The notes under the pieces: generated by a model
Told to the model about the DNA's origin: nothing
Seen by the model: the letters and a program-made list of their open reading frames with translations, nothing else
Databases searched by the model: none
Program-made: the position numbers and the translations under genes
Shown here: piece after piece, positions 8,257-17,713 of the stretch
Numbering within the stretch: position 1 is the stretch's first letter
Layout: each line of letters starts with the position of its first letter
Assembly: GCA_022820725.1 (NCBI GenBank)
Contig: JAJEFA010000007.1
Span: 62,001 to 126,000, forward strand
From: Candidatus Binatia bacterium
GTDB taxonomy: Bacteria; Desulfobacterota; Binatia; Bin18
Direction of reading: 5' to 3'
Length of the DNA: 64,000 bases

Positions 8257-8670
8257 TTACTCCCCCCCCGCATGCACAATCAGTTGAGCAGACAGGTGGG
8301 CGGGGTGGAGTTGGCACTTCACGTCGAACAGGCCGGCCTTGTCGGCCACGAACTCGACCGTCTTGGTCTCGCCGCTGTTGACCACCTCTTCGACATCAAA
8401 GGCCGGAATGGCAAAGCCGTGGTTGGGCGGCTCGCCGGGAATTTTATTCACCACCTTGATCCGGACCGTGTCGCCCTGCTCGGCGACCAGTACGGAGGGA
8501 ACAAACATCTTGTCGCCTTCGTATAACACATTGACAACCGTAAATTTCCGCACCGCGGCGGCCTCTGCCTCACCGTGCTGGTCGGCCCACGCCGCAGGCG
8601 CGACCGCCACTGCTCCGAGTGCGAGCAGGCTCAGCGTTGTTCGTGTGATTTTCCACCACTGCTGGATCAT
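8257..8670 (-). CDS. secreted cupredoxin-domain copper protein
   Basis: The 137-residue protein has a signal peptide (WWKITRTTLSLLALGAVAVA, cleavage near AWA-DQ, residues 29-30) and one cupredoxin domain. Likely type-1 copper ligands are H84 (PPNHGFAIP), C119, H122 and possibly H125 (KCQLHPAH). The family carries electrons in the periplasm. The loop resembles the cytochrome-oxidase-subunit-II/nitrosocyanin branch rather than plastocyanin. ATG 8670 is preferred over upstream codons because AAGGAGGA sits just before it. It lies between the convergent pcm gene and a dispersed repeat, with no oxidase genes nearby. Confidence 0.85.
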   Translation of the reverse strand: MIQQWWKITRTTLSLLALGAVAVAPAAWADQHGEAEAAAVRKFTVVNVLYEGDKMFVPSVLVAEQGDTVRIKVVNKIPGEPPNHGFAIPAFDVEEVVNSGETKTVEFVADKAGLFDVKCQLHPAHLSAQLIVHAGGE

Positions 8671-8743
8671 ACCGTCCTCCTTCACTGCGCTAGAATATGT
8701 GTAGTGAGCCATAACCCTGCACTGATTGCAACGGGACCAGGCC

Positions 8744-8770
8744 GGGCAACCACAGGGGGTTGCCCCTACG
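8744..8770. repeat. dispersed palindromic repeat, GGGCAACC type (copy 1)
   Basis: The 27-bp element reads GGGCAACCACAGGG then GGTTGCCCCTACG. It is an imperfect inverted repeat with GGGCAACC and GGTTGCCC arms. Identical copies lie at 57824-57850 and 58043-58069. The adjoining CCCTCTCCCCTGG also follows the copy at 57824. Its reverse complement shares the GTAGGGGCAA end with the palindromes at 11849 and 15306. Confidence 0.85.
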
Positions 8771-8891
8771 ATTTTCATTCCCTCTCCCCTGGTGGGATAG
8801 GGCTAGGGGGGGGCGCGAGGGCACTGTGAAACTGAGACACTACCGCTTCCAGGGCTGACCCTCCCCCACTTCCTTGCTATGATGCGCCAGC

Positions 8892-11042
8892 ATGCCAGCC
8901 CACGCCGCCTTCAAACTCGTCTCAGACTTTCAGCCCCAGGGCGACCAGCCCCAGGCGATCGACCAACTCACCCAAAGCTTGCAAGACGGGCTGCCACATC
9001 AGGTGCTGCTGGGCGTGACCGGCTCGGGCAAAACCTTTTCCATGGCGCATGTCATTGCGAGGCTGAACCGGCCTGCGCTGGTGATGGCGCCCAATAAAAC
9101 CCTGGCGGCCCAGCTCTACAATGAATTCAAAGAACTCTTCCCGGACAACGCGGTCCGCTACTTCGTCAGTTATTACGATTACTACCAGCCCGAAGCCTAC
9201 GTCCCCCAGAGCGATACCTATGTGGAGAAGGACGCCTCGATTAACGAAGAAATCGATAAGATGCGCCACTCCGCCACCAAGGCACTGTTAGAGCGGCGCG
9301 ATACCATTATCGTCGCCAGTGTTTCGTGCATCTATGGGCTCGGGTCGCCCGAGTCCTATTTTGATCTCATCCTCTTTGTCGAGGAGGGCAGCGAGGTAGA
9401 TCGGGACGCGCTGCTCCGCAAGCTGGTCGACATTCAGTACCAGCGTAACGACTTTGATTTTCATCGCGGCACGTTCCGGGTCCGGGGCGATGTGGTCGAG
9501 GTCTTTCCGGCCTATGAGGAGAGCCGAGCGGTCCGGATCGAATTCTTTGGCGATACGGTTGATACAATTACTGAGATTGATCCACTCAGGGGCAAAGTGC
9601 TGCGGCGGCTGGATAAAATCGCCATTTATCCGGCCAGCCACTACGTCACCACCTCCGGCCGGATGAAGCGTGCCTCACAAGCGATTCAAGAGGAACTGGC
9701 AGAACGGCTCAAAGAACTGCAACAGGAAGACAAACTCCTTGAGAGCCAGCGCCTGGAGCAGCGCACCCTGTACGACCTCGCGCTCTTGCGCGAAATGGGC
9801 TTTTGTCCGGGCATTGAGAATTACTCGCGCCATCTGGATGGCCGGCGGCCGGGCGAGCCGCCCCATACGCTGCTCAACTATTTTCCTGACGACTACCTCG
9901 TCTTCATTGACGAGAGCCATGTCACCGTCCCCCAGATTGGCGGCATGTACCGTGGCGACCGATCGCGCAAGACCACCCTGGTCGAGTACGGCTTTCGGCT
10001 GCCCTCCGCCTTGGACAACCGCCCCCTCAGCTTTCATGAATTCGAGCGGCGCGCCGGCCAGACGGTCTACGTCTCGGCGACACCGGGTGACTATGAACGC
10101 GAACAGAGCAACGGCCGCGTGGTTGAACAGCTCATTCGTCCCACCGGCCTGCTGGACCCCGAGATTGCGGTCCGACCGGCCGGGGAACAGGTCGACGATC
10201 TGCTCGAAGAAATCCGGCTGCGAAGCGAGAAGGGCGAGCGAGTGCTGGCCACCACCCTGACCAAACGGCTGGCTGAAGACCTGACCGACTACTATCAGGA
10301 AATCGGCGTCCGGGTGCGCTATCTCCACTCGGATATCGATACGATTGAGCGGGTGGAGATTATTCGCGCGCTACGTCAGGGCCGCTTCGATGTCCTGATT
10401 GGCATTAACCTCCTCCGTGAGGGGCTCGATATTCCCGAGGTTTCTCTGGTGGCCATTCTGGACGCAGACAAAGAGGGCTATCTGCGCTCTGAGCGTTCCC
10501 TGATCCAGACCATTGGCCGGGCCGCGCGGAATGTGAATGGAACCGTCCTCCTCTACGCGGATAAAATTACCGATTCGATGCAGCGGGCTATTGATGAAAC
10601 CCTGCGGCGGCGACGCATCCAGTCCAGGTATAATAAGCAGCACGGCATCACCCCCGAGAGTATCCGCAAGGCTCTGTCTTCGCCCCTGGTGAAAGTCTAT
10701 GAATCCGACCATGTGACCGTCCCCATCGTTTCTGAGGACAGCGAAGAATATATTGCCGCCCAAGACCTGCCCAAGCTGATCGAACAGACCCGTAAGGAAA
10801 TGAAGGCCGCGGCGGCGACCCTGGACTTTGAACAGGCCGCGGAACTTCGAGATCGCGTGCAGGATTTGGAACGGCGCGCCCTGGGTTTACCCGGAGAAGC
10901 AGTCGCTGCCCCGCCCCCGTCCCCAGAAACGCCGGCATCGCCAACCAAGAAACCGAGCGTACGGGGCCGCTCCAAAAGGACCGCTACGCGCAACGCAAAC
11001 AAAGCTCTGTCCCGCGGCCGCCGCACGCGCTGGCAACGCTGA
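8892..11042 (+). CDS. uvrB: excinuclease ABC subunit B
   Basis: The 716-residue UvrB is the damage-verifying helicase of nucleotide excision repair, loaded on DNA by UvrA and recruiting UvrC. It shows Walker [10 protein letters not shown] (41-49), the damage-probing beta-hairpin region [20 protein letters not shown] (about 95-115), the helicase motif [10 protein letters not shown], the QTIGRAARN motif VI and the C-terminal UVR coiled coil [20 protein letters not shown] that contacts UvrC. The last 60 residues are a basic Pro/Ala/Arg-rich tail longer than usual. ATG 8892 matches the family start. Neighbours are unrelated, which is normal for uvrB. Confidence 0.98.
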   Translation: MPAHAAFKLVSDFQPQGDQPQAIDQLTQSLQDGLPHQVLLGVTGSGKTFSMAHVIARLNRPALVMAPNKTLAAQLYNEFKELFPDNAVRYFVSYYDYYQPEAYVPQSDTYVEKDASINEEIDKMRHSATKALLERRDTIIVASVSCIYGLGSPESYFDLILFVEEGSEVDRDALLRKLVDIQYQRNDFDFHRGTFRVRGDVVEVFPAYEESRAVRIEFFGDTVDTITEIDPLRGKVLRRLDKIAIYPASHYVTTSGRMKRASQAIQEELAERLKELQQEDKLLESQRLEQRTLYDLALLREMGFCPGIENYSRHLDGRRPGEPPHTLLNYFPDDYLVFIDESHVTVPQIGGMYRGDRSRKTTLVEYGFRLPSALDNRPLSFHEFERRAGQTVYVSATPGDYEREQSNGRVVEQLIRPTGLLDPEIAVRPAGEQVDDLLEEIRLRSEKGERVLATTLTKRLAEDLTDYYQEIGVRVRYLHSDIDTIERVEIIRALRQGRFDVLIGINLLREGLDIPEVSLVAILDADKEGYLRSERSLIQTIGRAARNVNGTVLLYADKITDSMQRAIDETLRRRRIQSRYNKQHGITPESIRKALSSPLVKVYESDHVTVPIVSEDSEEYIAAQDLPKLIEQTRKEMKAAAATLDFEQAAELRDRVQDLERRALGLPGEAVAAPPPSPETPASPTKKPSVRGRSKRTATRNANKALSRGRRTRWQR

Positions 11043-11160
11043 GCGGGATCGGGAGATGCGGCTTTGCGGTGGGTTGGCTTCCTCGTAGAATATCAGGGTA
11101 CTTTCGCTCCGCTCGCAAACTGCTAAAAGCGGACAGCCAGACCCAGCCGAAGGAATGTCC

Positions 11161-11793
11161 ATGTCAAAAGACCACACCAAACACCCGGATGAGCTCACTC
11201 ACGCCCGAGCCGTCCTCGAATCCGAAGCCGAGGCGATCCGTTCCATTCGTCTCACCAACGATTTTCTTCGCGCGGTGGATATGCTGGAGAACTGTCGTGG
11301 CAAAGTGATTCTTACCGGCATGGGAAAAGTCGGGATTATGGCCATGAAGATTGCGACCACGCTTTCCTCAACCGGTACGCCAGCCTGTTTTCTACACCCC
11401 GGCGAGGCGGCTCACGGTGACCTGGGGTTGGTCGGCAAGGACGATGTCCTCATGACGTTTTCCAATAGCGGCAGAACGCGTGAGGTCCTGGAAACCATCC
11501 ACCGGGCTAAACAGTTGTACGACATCCCGCTCATCGCCGTGACCGGTCATCCGCGCTCACCTATTGCCCGGAAAAGCGATCTCGTTCTCAGCGTCGGGGC
11601 TATCAAAGAGCCCTGCCCGATCGGCTTGACGCCCTCGGCCAGCACCACGGCCATCCTGGCCCTAGGCGATGCCTTGACCCTGGTTCTCATGACTCGTAAA
11701 CGCTTTACCAAAGCCGATTACGCCAAATTCCATCATGGAGGCTATTTGGGGAGACGCGCCCGCAAAGAAGCGGAAGAAGAGGTCCGTTCCTAG
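11161..11793 (+). CDS. SIS-domain sugar isomerase, KdsD/GutQ-like without CBS domains
   Basis: The 210-residue protein is a single SIS domain resembling the N-terminal part of arabinose-5-phosphate isomerase, which makes the precursor of Kdo. Visible motifs are VILTGMGKVGIMAMKIATTL, PACFLHPGEAAHGDLG, TFSNSGRTREV and SASTTAILALGDAL. KdsD is normally about 325 residues with two C-terminal CBS domains, which are absent here. ATG 11161 is used because AAGGA at 11150-11154 is correctly spaced for it; ATG 11155 directly abuts the binding site. SIS-only homologues exist, so this is probably not a truncation. Confidence 0.82.
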   Translation: MSKDHTKHPDELTHARAVLESEAEAIRSIRLTNDFLRAVDMLENCRGKVILTGMGKVGIMAMKIATTLSSTGTPACFLHPGEAAHGDLGLVGKDDVLMTFSNSGRTREVLETIHRAKQLYDIPLIAVTGHPRSPIARKSDLVLSVGAIKEPCPIGLTPSASTTAILALGDALTLVLMTRKRFTKADYAKFHHGGYLGRRARKEAEEEVRS

Positions 11794-11848
11794 GCCACAT
11801 GCACCCCTCGGTTTCACGTCTTCTCGCCTCGCCCGGCGGAGAGTCTCC

Positions 11849-11876
11849 GTAGGGGCAATTCATGAATTGCCCCTAC
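11849..11876. repeat. 28-bp perfect palindrome, GTAGGGGCAA family (intergenic copy)
   Basis: The half-site GTAGGGGCAATTCA is followed by its exact reverse complement. The element is identical to the copy inside metH at 15306-15333. It sits in the spacer between the SIS gene and the enoyl-CoA hydratase, 39 bases before the hydratase start. Confidence 0.9.
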
Positions 11877-11915
11877 CCACCGAACGAACAAAACCGAACA
11901 ATGAAGGAGGGACCC

Positions 11916-12740
11916 ATGAGCTATGAAGCCCTGACCCAGAAACAGGATGAGGCGGTCCTGACCATCACTGTCAATCGCCCTGAGGCGCTCAATGCTCAGA
12001 GTCGCTTGATGCTGGAAGAGTTTGATCAGGCCATGGCGGCCGCCGCGGAAGACGAGTCGGTCAAAGTCATTATCGTGGCTGGTGCGGGCAAGCATTTTTC
12101 CGCCGGCCATGACATTGGCACGCCGCAGGAACGGGAAGACTGGAAAAAACGCCCGTATCCGAAGGGCATGCCGGGCGAATATAAACGCGGACGGGATCTC
12201 TATCTCGACTGCACCCTGCGCTGGCGGGATTGCCCCAAACCGACCATTGCCCAGGTCCAGGGCTACTGCATTATGGGTGGGCTGATGTTGGCCTCGGCCT
12301 GCGATCTCATTATCGCCGCGGACGACGCCAAGTTTTGTGATCGCACAGTGCGCTGGGCGGGCGCTCATGTCCAGTACGCCAGCCTGGCCTGGGACATTGG
12401 CTTTCGCAAGGCCAAGCAATACCTCTTTACCGGCGACTGGATCACGGCCGCCGAGGCCGAGCGGCTGGGGCTGGTCAACGAAGTTGTGCCATGCGACCAA
12501 CTCGAAGCGAAGACTATGGAGCTCGCCCAGCGCATTGCCCTGCAGGACGCCTATGCGCTGCGGATTGCCAAATTCTCGATGAACCAGATGCAGGATGAAG
12601 CCGGCTTTCGGACCGGCGTCACCGGCGCGTTTCAGTCGTACGCCCTCACCCGCATGTATCGGCTGGAAAAAGGCGAGGATACCTTCTCCGGGTCCAAGCG
12701 GGCCAAGGAGCGTGACGCGGCGTTTGGGGATAATCGCTAG
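11916..12740 (+). CDS. enoyl-CoA hydratase/isomerase family protein
   Basis: The 274-residue crotonase-fold protein begins with TITVNRPEALNAQSRLM and has the oxyanion-hole segments GAGKHFSAGHDIG (about 53-65) and AQVQGYCIMGGLMLASACDL (about 112-131). Crotonases hydrate or isomerise enoyl-CoA thioesters. The usual second catalytic glutamate region is replaced by VRWAGAHVQY, so activity may differ from classical hydratase. ATG 11916 follows a strong AAGGAGGG. An upstream in-frame ATG at 11862 lies inside the palindromic repeat and is rejected. Confidence 0.88.
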   Translation: MSYEALTQKQDEAVLTITVNRPEALNAQSRLMLEEFDQAMAAAAEDESVKVIIVAGAGKHFSAGHDIGTPQEREDWKKRPYPKGMPGEYKRGRDLYLDCTLRWRDCPKPTIAQVQGYCIMGGLMLASACDLIIAADDAKFCDRTVRWAGAHVQYASLAWDIGFRKAKQYLFTGDWITAAEAERLGLVNEVVPCDQLEAKTMELAQRIALQDAYALRIAKFSMNQMQDEAGFRTGVTGAFQSYALTRMYRLEKGEDTFSGSKRAKERDAAFGDNR

Positions 12741-13145
12741 AGAGTGCGCTCACACCCGAAACGCCTTCATCTCCAAGGTGATTGATGACCTTGACGTCAA
12801 TCCGGCCGGACGTGGGTTTGTCGAACGGGCGGGAGGGGTCGATTGATGAGCCGGTTGAAGCGCGCTTCGAGCTCGGCCTAAGAGTCGTCCTCGGCCTGAT
12901 ACTTCTCCATCTTCCGATACAGGCGCTAGCGATCAGTCTTGATCGGGAGGGTCGCCTCCATATTCCCCGTTGACGACCCCTCACCCAGGATCCAGGCCCA
13001 GCCTATTGGACAAGCAATTTCCCGGCGTATATAAGAGGCACCGCGCATCGTCGAATGCTGAGAACGAGGTCATTCTATACGACCGTTTCTGGTCTCTTTA
13101 TTCTCCACGTCAGCCTCCGTATGATGAAAGGACTAAGGTACTGAG
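12741..13145. other. gene-free spacer before metH with a short coding relic
   Basis: No intact gene is seen in 405 bases. The left half contains a degenerate minus-strand coding relic (separate entry). The right half (13000-13145) contains a possible promoter, TTGGAC with TATAAG about 18 bases later (13009-13038). No SAH or cobalamin riboswitch core is recognisable despite the metH neighbour. Confidence 0.4.
12878..12958 (-). pseudogene. coding relic of an unidentified gene's C-terminus
   Basis: On the minus strand the frame reads EATLPIKTDR, stop, RLYRKMEKYQAEDDS, stop, and continues beyond with AELEARFNRLINR before another stop. Long protein-like stretches separated by stops in one frame suggest a decayed gene. 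LYRK-type ends occur both in Fis-type regulators and in AMP-binding acyl-CoA ligases, so the family cannot be decided. Confidence 0.3.
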
Positions 13146-16100
13146 GTGAGAAATTTGAACGACGGGCTCCCTTCATTATCGGCTCGGGCCAGTGACCTGT
13201 GCGCCCTCCTTTTTGAGCGGGTGCTGCTCTTTGATGGGGCCATGGGGACGTCTATCCAAGCCCAGAATCTGAGTCCGGAAGATTTCGGCGGCCTGGCGTA
13301 CGAGGGCTGTAATGAACACCTGGTGTTGACCTGCCCTGAGGCGATTACGCAAATCCACAACCGCTTCCTGCAAGCCGGTGCGGATATTATTGAAACGAAT
13401 ACCTTTGGTGCTATGAGCATCGTTCTGGCCGAGTATGGTCTGCACGAACAAACGGGCGCCATCAACCAAACCGCGGCCCAACTCGCCCGGGCTTGTGCCC
13501 AACGCCATGGCTCTCTCCATCGACCCCGCTTTGTGGCCGGCTCCATGGGGCCAACGACTAAAACGATTTCTGTCACTGGCGGCGTGACCTTTAGCCAACT
13601 GCGACACGCCTATGCGGAACAGGCAGAGGGCTTGCTGCGGGGTGGCGTGGATCTGCTGCTGATGGAAACGACGCAAGATACACTTAATCTGAAAGCCGGC
13701 CTCTTGGGGATTGACGGGGCGTTTCGGACGGTCGGGCACCGCGTGCCTGTGGCTGTCTCTATCACGATTGAGACGATGGGTACGATGTTGGCCGGACAGG
13801 GAGTGGAAGCGCTCTATACCTCCGTGGCACACCGGGACCTGTTTGCGCTCGGCCTGAACTGTGCAACCGGACCCGATTTCATGACCGATCATCTCCGTAC
13901 CTTGGCGGAATTCTCTCGTTTTCCTGCTTTATGTATCCCGAACGCCGGGTTGCCGGACGAAGAGGGGAACTACAACGAATCGCCCGAGATGATCGTGGCC
14001 AAGCTCGAACGTTTTGTCGATGCCGGTTGGCTCAATATGTTGGGCGGCTGCTGCGGCACGACACCCGCACATATCGCATTGCTCAGTCAAATGCTGGAAG
14101 GTAAGCAGCCTCGTACGCTGCCGACGACGAAACGGAGCGTGGTCTCAGGGCTCGAACCCCTGATAATCGACGAAGACAAACGCCCGATGCTGGTCGGTGA
14201 GCGCACAAACGTGATTGGCTCACGCAAATTCAAACGGCTCATCCGCGACGGCGCGTTTGAAGAAGGCGCGGAAATCGGCCGCCGACAGGTGCGGGGTGGC
14301 GCTCATATCGTGGATGTGTGTCTGGCCGACCCGGACCGTGAAGAACTCGGCGACATGACCGTCTTCCTGGATATTCTGGTGCGGAAGATCAAAGTCCCCT
14401 TGATGATCGACTCGACCGATGCTCAGGTCATTGAAGCCGCGCTCGAACGCTCACAGGGCAAAGCGGTCATCAACTCCATCAACCTGGAAGACGGCGAGGA
14501 ACGGTTTGCCCAGGTCGTTCCGCTCATCAAACGCTACGGCGCGGCGGTGGTGGTGGGCTGTATCGATGAAGACCCGGAACAGGGGATGGCGGTCACCCGG
14601 CAGCGGAAACTCGCCGTGGCCGAACGGAGCTATGATCTGCTCACCCAGAAATATGGTCTGGACGCCGAAGATCTCATTTTCGATCCGCTGGTGTTTCCCC
14701 TTGGCACCGGCGACCGCAATTATATTGGTGCCGGCGAAGAGACAATTGAAGGAGTCCGGCTGATTAAACGAGCGCTACCGGCCTGCAAGACCATCCTGGG
14801 TATCAGCAATGTATCCTTTGGTCTCCCGCCGGCCGGTCGTGAGGTGTTGAACTCCGTGTTCCTCTACCACTGCGTCAAGGCAGGTCTCGACCTGGCGATT
14901 GTGAACACGGAGAAGCTGGAACGCTACGCTTCGATTGCCGAAGAAGAAAAACGACTCGCCAATGATCTGATTTACTGGCGGGGTGAGGACCCGGTCGCCG
15001 CTTTTGCCGCCCACTTTCGGCAGAAGAAAGAAAGCGTCATTCAGGATACGCGCGCCGGCCTGCCGCTGGATGAACGGCTGGCACAGTATATTATAGAAGG
15101 CTCCAAAGACGGGCTGATTGACGATCTCAACACCGCTCTCAACGAGCGTCCGCCCCTGGACATTATCAACGGACCGCTCATGGCGGGCATGGATGAGGTC
15201 GGCCGCCTGTTTAATAACAACGAACTCATTGTGGCCGAGGTCTTACAAAGCGCAGAGGCCATGAAGGCCGCCGTCGGACATCTTGAACCCTTTATGGGGA
15301 AAGCGGTAGGGGCAATTCATGAATTGCCCCTACATAAAGGCACGGTCATCCTGGCCACCGTCAAGGGTGATGTGCATGACATCGGGAAAAACCTGGTGGA
15401 GATCATCCTGTCAAACAACGGATACCGGGTGGTAAACCTCGGTATTAAAGTCGCGCCGGAAACCTTGATAGAAGCCGTACGTGAACATCAACCCGACCTG
15501 GTGGGCCTGTCCGGTCTGTTGGTTAAATCGGCCCAACAGATGGTGGTGACGGCCCAGGACCTCACAACGGCCCAGGTGAGCTGTCCCCTGCTGGTTGGCG
15601 GGGCCGCGCTGACCCCGCGTTTTACCGCCAATAAAATTGCGCCCGAGTACGACGGTCTGGTCTGTTACGCGAACGATGCCATGCGCGGTCTGGACTTGGC
15701 CAACCAGATTGTGGATGAAGACAAGCATGCGGCGCTTCTTGTAGACCTTGAGAAAGAACGAGAACGCCTGGCTCAACAGGAGCGCACGCCAAAACAAGAA
15801 GCGTCCGAAGCACGTCCTGTCCGGCTCGCTGTGCTTTCGCACGACCAGCCAGCTCCCCATCCGCCCGACCTACGGCTGCATACGCTCGACGATTATGACC
15901 TGGACACGGTCTTCGCCTACCTCAACCCGACCATGTTGTACGGCAAGCACCTTGGGCTCAAGGGAAATCTTGAGGCCTTATTAGCACAGGGCAACGAAAA
16001 AGCGATCGAGTTACACCGTCAGGTCGAAGCCGTGATGGATGAGGTGATTGCAAAAAAATTGCTGCGCGCTCAGGCGGTGTATCAATTCTTTCCGGCCCAG

Positions 16101-16718
16101 GCCGAAGGCGACAGCCTACGGCTGTATCGCGCCAACGGCAAAGATACTGCCGCAACGTTTCTCTTTCCCCGCCAGCAGCATGGCGAGGGATTGTGTCTGA
16201 GTGACTTTGTGGCTCCGACGAGCAGCAGCAAACAGGACTATATCGCGCTGTTCGCCGTGACCTGTGGCCACGGGGTCCGAGAACTCGCAGAGCAGTACCG
16301 CGCGTCAGGCCGCTACCTCCAGTCCCATATCCTGCAAGCCCTGGCGATTGAGGGCGCGGAGGCGTTTGCCGAACTGCTCCATCAGCGCCTGCGAGAGATG
16401 TGGGGCTTTGCCGACCCGCCGGGGCTGACCATGCGGGAGCGCTTCAAGGCCCGGTATCGCGGCGTCCGGGTGAGTTTCGGCTATCCGGCCTGTCCACGCC
16501 TCGAAGACCAGGAACGTTTATTTCAGGTGCTACCCATCACCACCTCAATCGGCGTCGGGCTGACCGAGGGCTATATGATGGAGCCGGAAGCCTCGGTTTC
16601 GGCCCTCGTCTTCCATCACCCCCAAGCCAAATACTTCAACATTCTGGACGACGAGTTGACCGCTTTCGAGCAGCGGCTGGCCGAGCGCGCAAATGCGCTC
16701 AGCGTGGCGGCGCTGTAG
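13146..16718 (+). CDS. metH: cobalamin-dependent methionine synthase
   Basis: The 1190-residue enzyme has all modules. The homocysteine domain has LLFDGAMGTSIQ and zinc-ligand motifs LGLNCATGP and LGGCCGTTPAH (near 300). The pterin domain starts around 350 (GERTNVIGSRKF). The B12 cap is near 640-715, the Rossmann B12 domain has GDVHDIGKN (His near 743), and the SAM-activation domain includes RVSFGYPACP (near 1106). It methylates homocysteine from methyltetrahydrofolate via methylcobalamin. The start is a GTG behind AAGG. Residues 721-729 (VGAIHELPL) are encoded by a palindromic repeat inserted in frame in the cap/B12-domain linker. Confidence 0.97.
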   Translation: MRNLNDGLPSLSARASDLCALLFERVLLFDGAMGTSIQAQNLSPEDFGGLAYEGCNEHLVLTCPEAITQIHNRFLQAGADIIETNTFGAMSIVLAEYGLHEQTGAINQTAAQLARACAQRHGSLHRPRFVAGSMGPTTKTISVTGGVTFSQLRHAYAEQAEGLLRGGVDLLLMETTQDTLNLKAGLLGIDGAFRTVGHRVPVAVSITIETMGTMLAGQGVEALYTSVAHRDLFALGLNCATGPDFMTDHLRTLAEFSRFPALCIPNAGLPDEEGNYNESPEMIVAKLERFVDAGWLNMLGGCCGTTPAHIALLSQMLEGKQPRTLPTTKRSVVSGLEPLIIDEDKRPMLVGERTNVIGSRKFKRLIRDGAFEEGAEIGRRQVRGGAHIVDVCLADPDREELGDMTVFLDILVRKIKVPLMIDSTDAQVIEAALERSQGKAVINSINLEDGEERFAQVVPLIKRYGAAVVVGCIDEDPEQGMAVTRQRKLAVAERSYDLLTQKYGLDAEDLIFDPLVFPLGTGDRNYIGAGEETIEGVRLIKRALPACKTILGISNVSFGLPPAGREVLNSVFLYHCVKAGLDLAIVNTEKLERYASIAEEEKRLANDLIYWRGEDPVAAFAAHFRQKKESVIQDTRAGLPLDERLAQYIIEGSKDGLIDDLNTALNERPPLDIINGPLMAGMDEVGRLFNNNELIVAEVLQSAEAMKAAVGHLEPFMGKAVGAIHELPLHKGTVILATVKGDVHDIGKNLVEIILSNNGYRVVNLGIKVAPETLIEAVREHQPDLVGLSGLLVKSAQQMVVTAQDLTTAQVSCPLLVGGAALTPRFTANKIAPEYDGLVCYANDAMRGLDLANQIVDEDKHAALLVDLEKERERLAQQERTPKQEASEARPVRLAVLSHDQPAPHPPDLRLHTLDDYDLDTVFAYLNPTMLYGKHLGLKGNLEALLAQGNEKAIELHRQVEAVMDEVIAKKLLRAQAVYQFFPAQAEGDSLRLYRANGKDTAATFLFPRQQHGEGLCLSDFVAPTSSSKQDYIALFAVTCGHGVRELAEQYRASGRYLQSHILQALAIEGAEAFAELLHQRLREMWGFADPPGLTMRERFKARYRGVRVSFGYPACPRLEDQERLFQVLPITTSIGVGLTEGYMMEPEASVSALVFHHPQAKYFNILDDELTAFEQRLAERANALSVAAL
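15306..15333. repeat. 28-bp palindrome inserted in frame within metH
   Basis: This is an exact copy of the palindrome at 11849-11876. It begins at a codon boundary and encodes VGAIHELPL plus one base, between LEPFMGKA and HKGTVILATVKGD. Family MetH proteins join these two segments with a short variable linker, so the insertion is probably tolerated. The reading frame is intact on both sides. Confidence 0.92.
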
Positions 16719-16807
16719 CCGGCTCCCCCCAGGATCGGTCGGGCCGGTAGTATCTCAGGGATGAAGTGCTGCCTCAGCACGCTGAGGAAGGAAACTCGGG
16801 AATCATC

Positions 16808-17713
16808 ATGTCGGAACAGAACCGTCCAGTCTTTCAATCGGTTGAGGCCGTCCAGGCAGAATTTGCCCAGCAGAATTATATTGCCGACCGGGCGCTCGCC
16901 CTGACCGTCAAGCTTGCCGCCGATTTGGAAAAACCGTTGTTGCTCGAAGGGGAAGCCGGCGTGGGCAAGACGGAAGTTGCCAAAGTGCTGGCCAGCGTGC
17001 TCGATACGCCGCTGATCCGCTTGCAGTGCTACGAAGGGCTGGACGCACAAACGACGCTGTACGAATGGAACTATGCCCGGCAAATCCTGCATATTCGCAT
17101 GGCCGAACAACAGCCGCAGGAGCGTCCGCTGCTTGAGCGTACCATCTTCAGTGATGAATTTCTGCTGAATCGTCCCTTGCTTGAAGCCATTCGTCATCCG
17201 GGTCCCCGGCCGGTTGTCCTCCTGATTGATGAGGTCGACCGCGCGGACGAGGAGTTTGAGGCCTTTCTCCTTGAAATTCTGTCCGACTTTCAGGTCAGCG
17301 TGCCCGAGATCGGAACTTTTACCGCCAAGCAGCCGCCCTATGTTGTCCTGACCTCAAACCGAACCCGGGAACTGCACGAGGCTCTCAAGCGGCGCTGTCT
17401 CTACCTATGGATCGACTACCCGACACCGGACAAAGAGCGTGAGATCATCCTGCGCCGGGTGCCGGGAATTCGGACTGTGTTGGCCGAGCGCATTGTCACT
17501 GTGATGCAAACGCTACGTCAAACAGACTTCTACAAACGCCCCGGCGTTGCCGAGAGTGTGGACTGGAGCCGAGCCTTACTCGGACTTGGGATCGACGAAC
17601 TCCGGGCTGAAACCCTGCAGGACACTGCGGGTGTAATTCTGAAGTACCATGACGATATTGAGCGCTTACAGACCATTGGAACAGAAACCATCCTGAGGGG
17701 CGGCACGGAGTGA
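16808..17713 (+). CDS. MoxR/CoxD-type AAA+ ATPase
   Basis: The 301-residue AAA+ protein has Walker A GEAGVGKT (48-55), Walker B VVLLIDEVDRAD (about 137-148) and the sensor segment YVVLTSNRTRELHEALKRRC. MoxR ATPases act as chaperones that mature metal enzymes or protein complexes together with a von Willebrand A partner. Here that partner is the overlapping next gene, which matches the CoxD/CoxE pair. ATG 16808 is chosen by alignment. No CO-dehydrogenase or similar client gene is in the window. Confidence 0.92.
   Translation: MSEQNRPVFQSVEAVQAEFAQQNYIADRALALTVKLAADLEKPLLLEGEAGVGKTEVAKVLASVLDTPLIRLQCYEGLDAQTTLYEWNYARQILHIRMAEQQPQERPLLERTIFSDEFLLNRPLLEAIRHPGPRPVVLLIDEVDRADEEFEAFLLEILSDFQVSVPEIGTFTAKQPPYVVLTSNRTRELHEALKRRCLYLWIDYPTPDKEREIILRRVPGIRTVLAERIVTVMQTLRQTDFYKRPGVAESVDWSRALLGLGIDELRAETLQDTAGVILKYHDDIERLQTIGTETILRGGTE

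Noticed and set aside
7493..8317. 274-codon minus-strand ORF covering pcm
   Set aside because: It is the antisense shadow of a clear PCMT gene with no recognisable domain and overlaps the cupredoxin terminus.
9675..10328. 217-codon minus-strand ORF inside uvrB
   Set aside because: Antisense of a certain uvrB; no start signal or family similarity.
11862..11915. Upstream ATG giving a longer enoyl-CoA hydratase
   Set aside because: It lies within the palindromic repeat, whereas ATG 11916 has a strong AAGGAGGG and matches the family start.
13000..13145. Possible SAH or cobalamin riboswitch before metH
   Set aside because: I could not find the conserved cores (SAH GAGGAGCG/GCUC elements or a B12 box) and no clear expression-platform hairpin.
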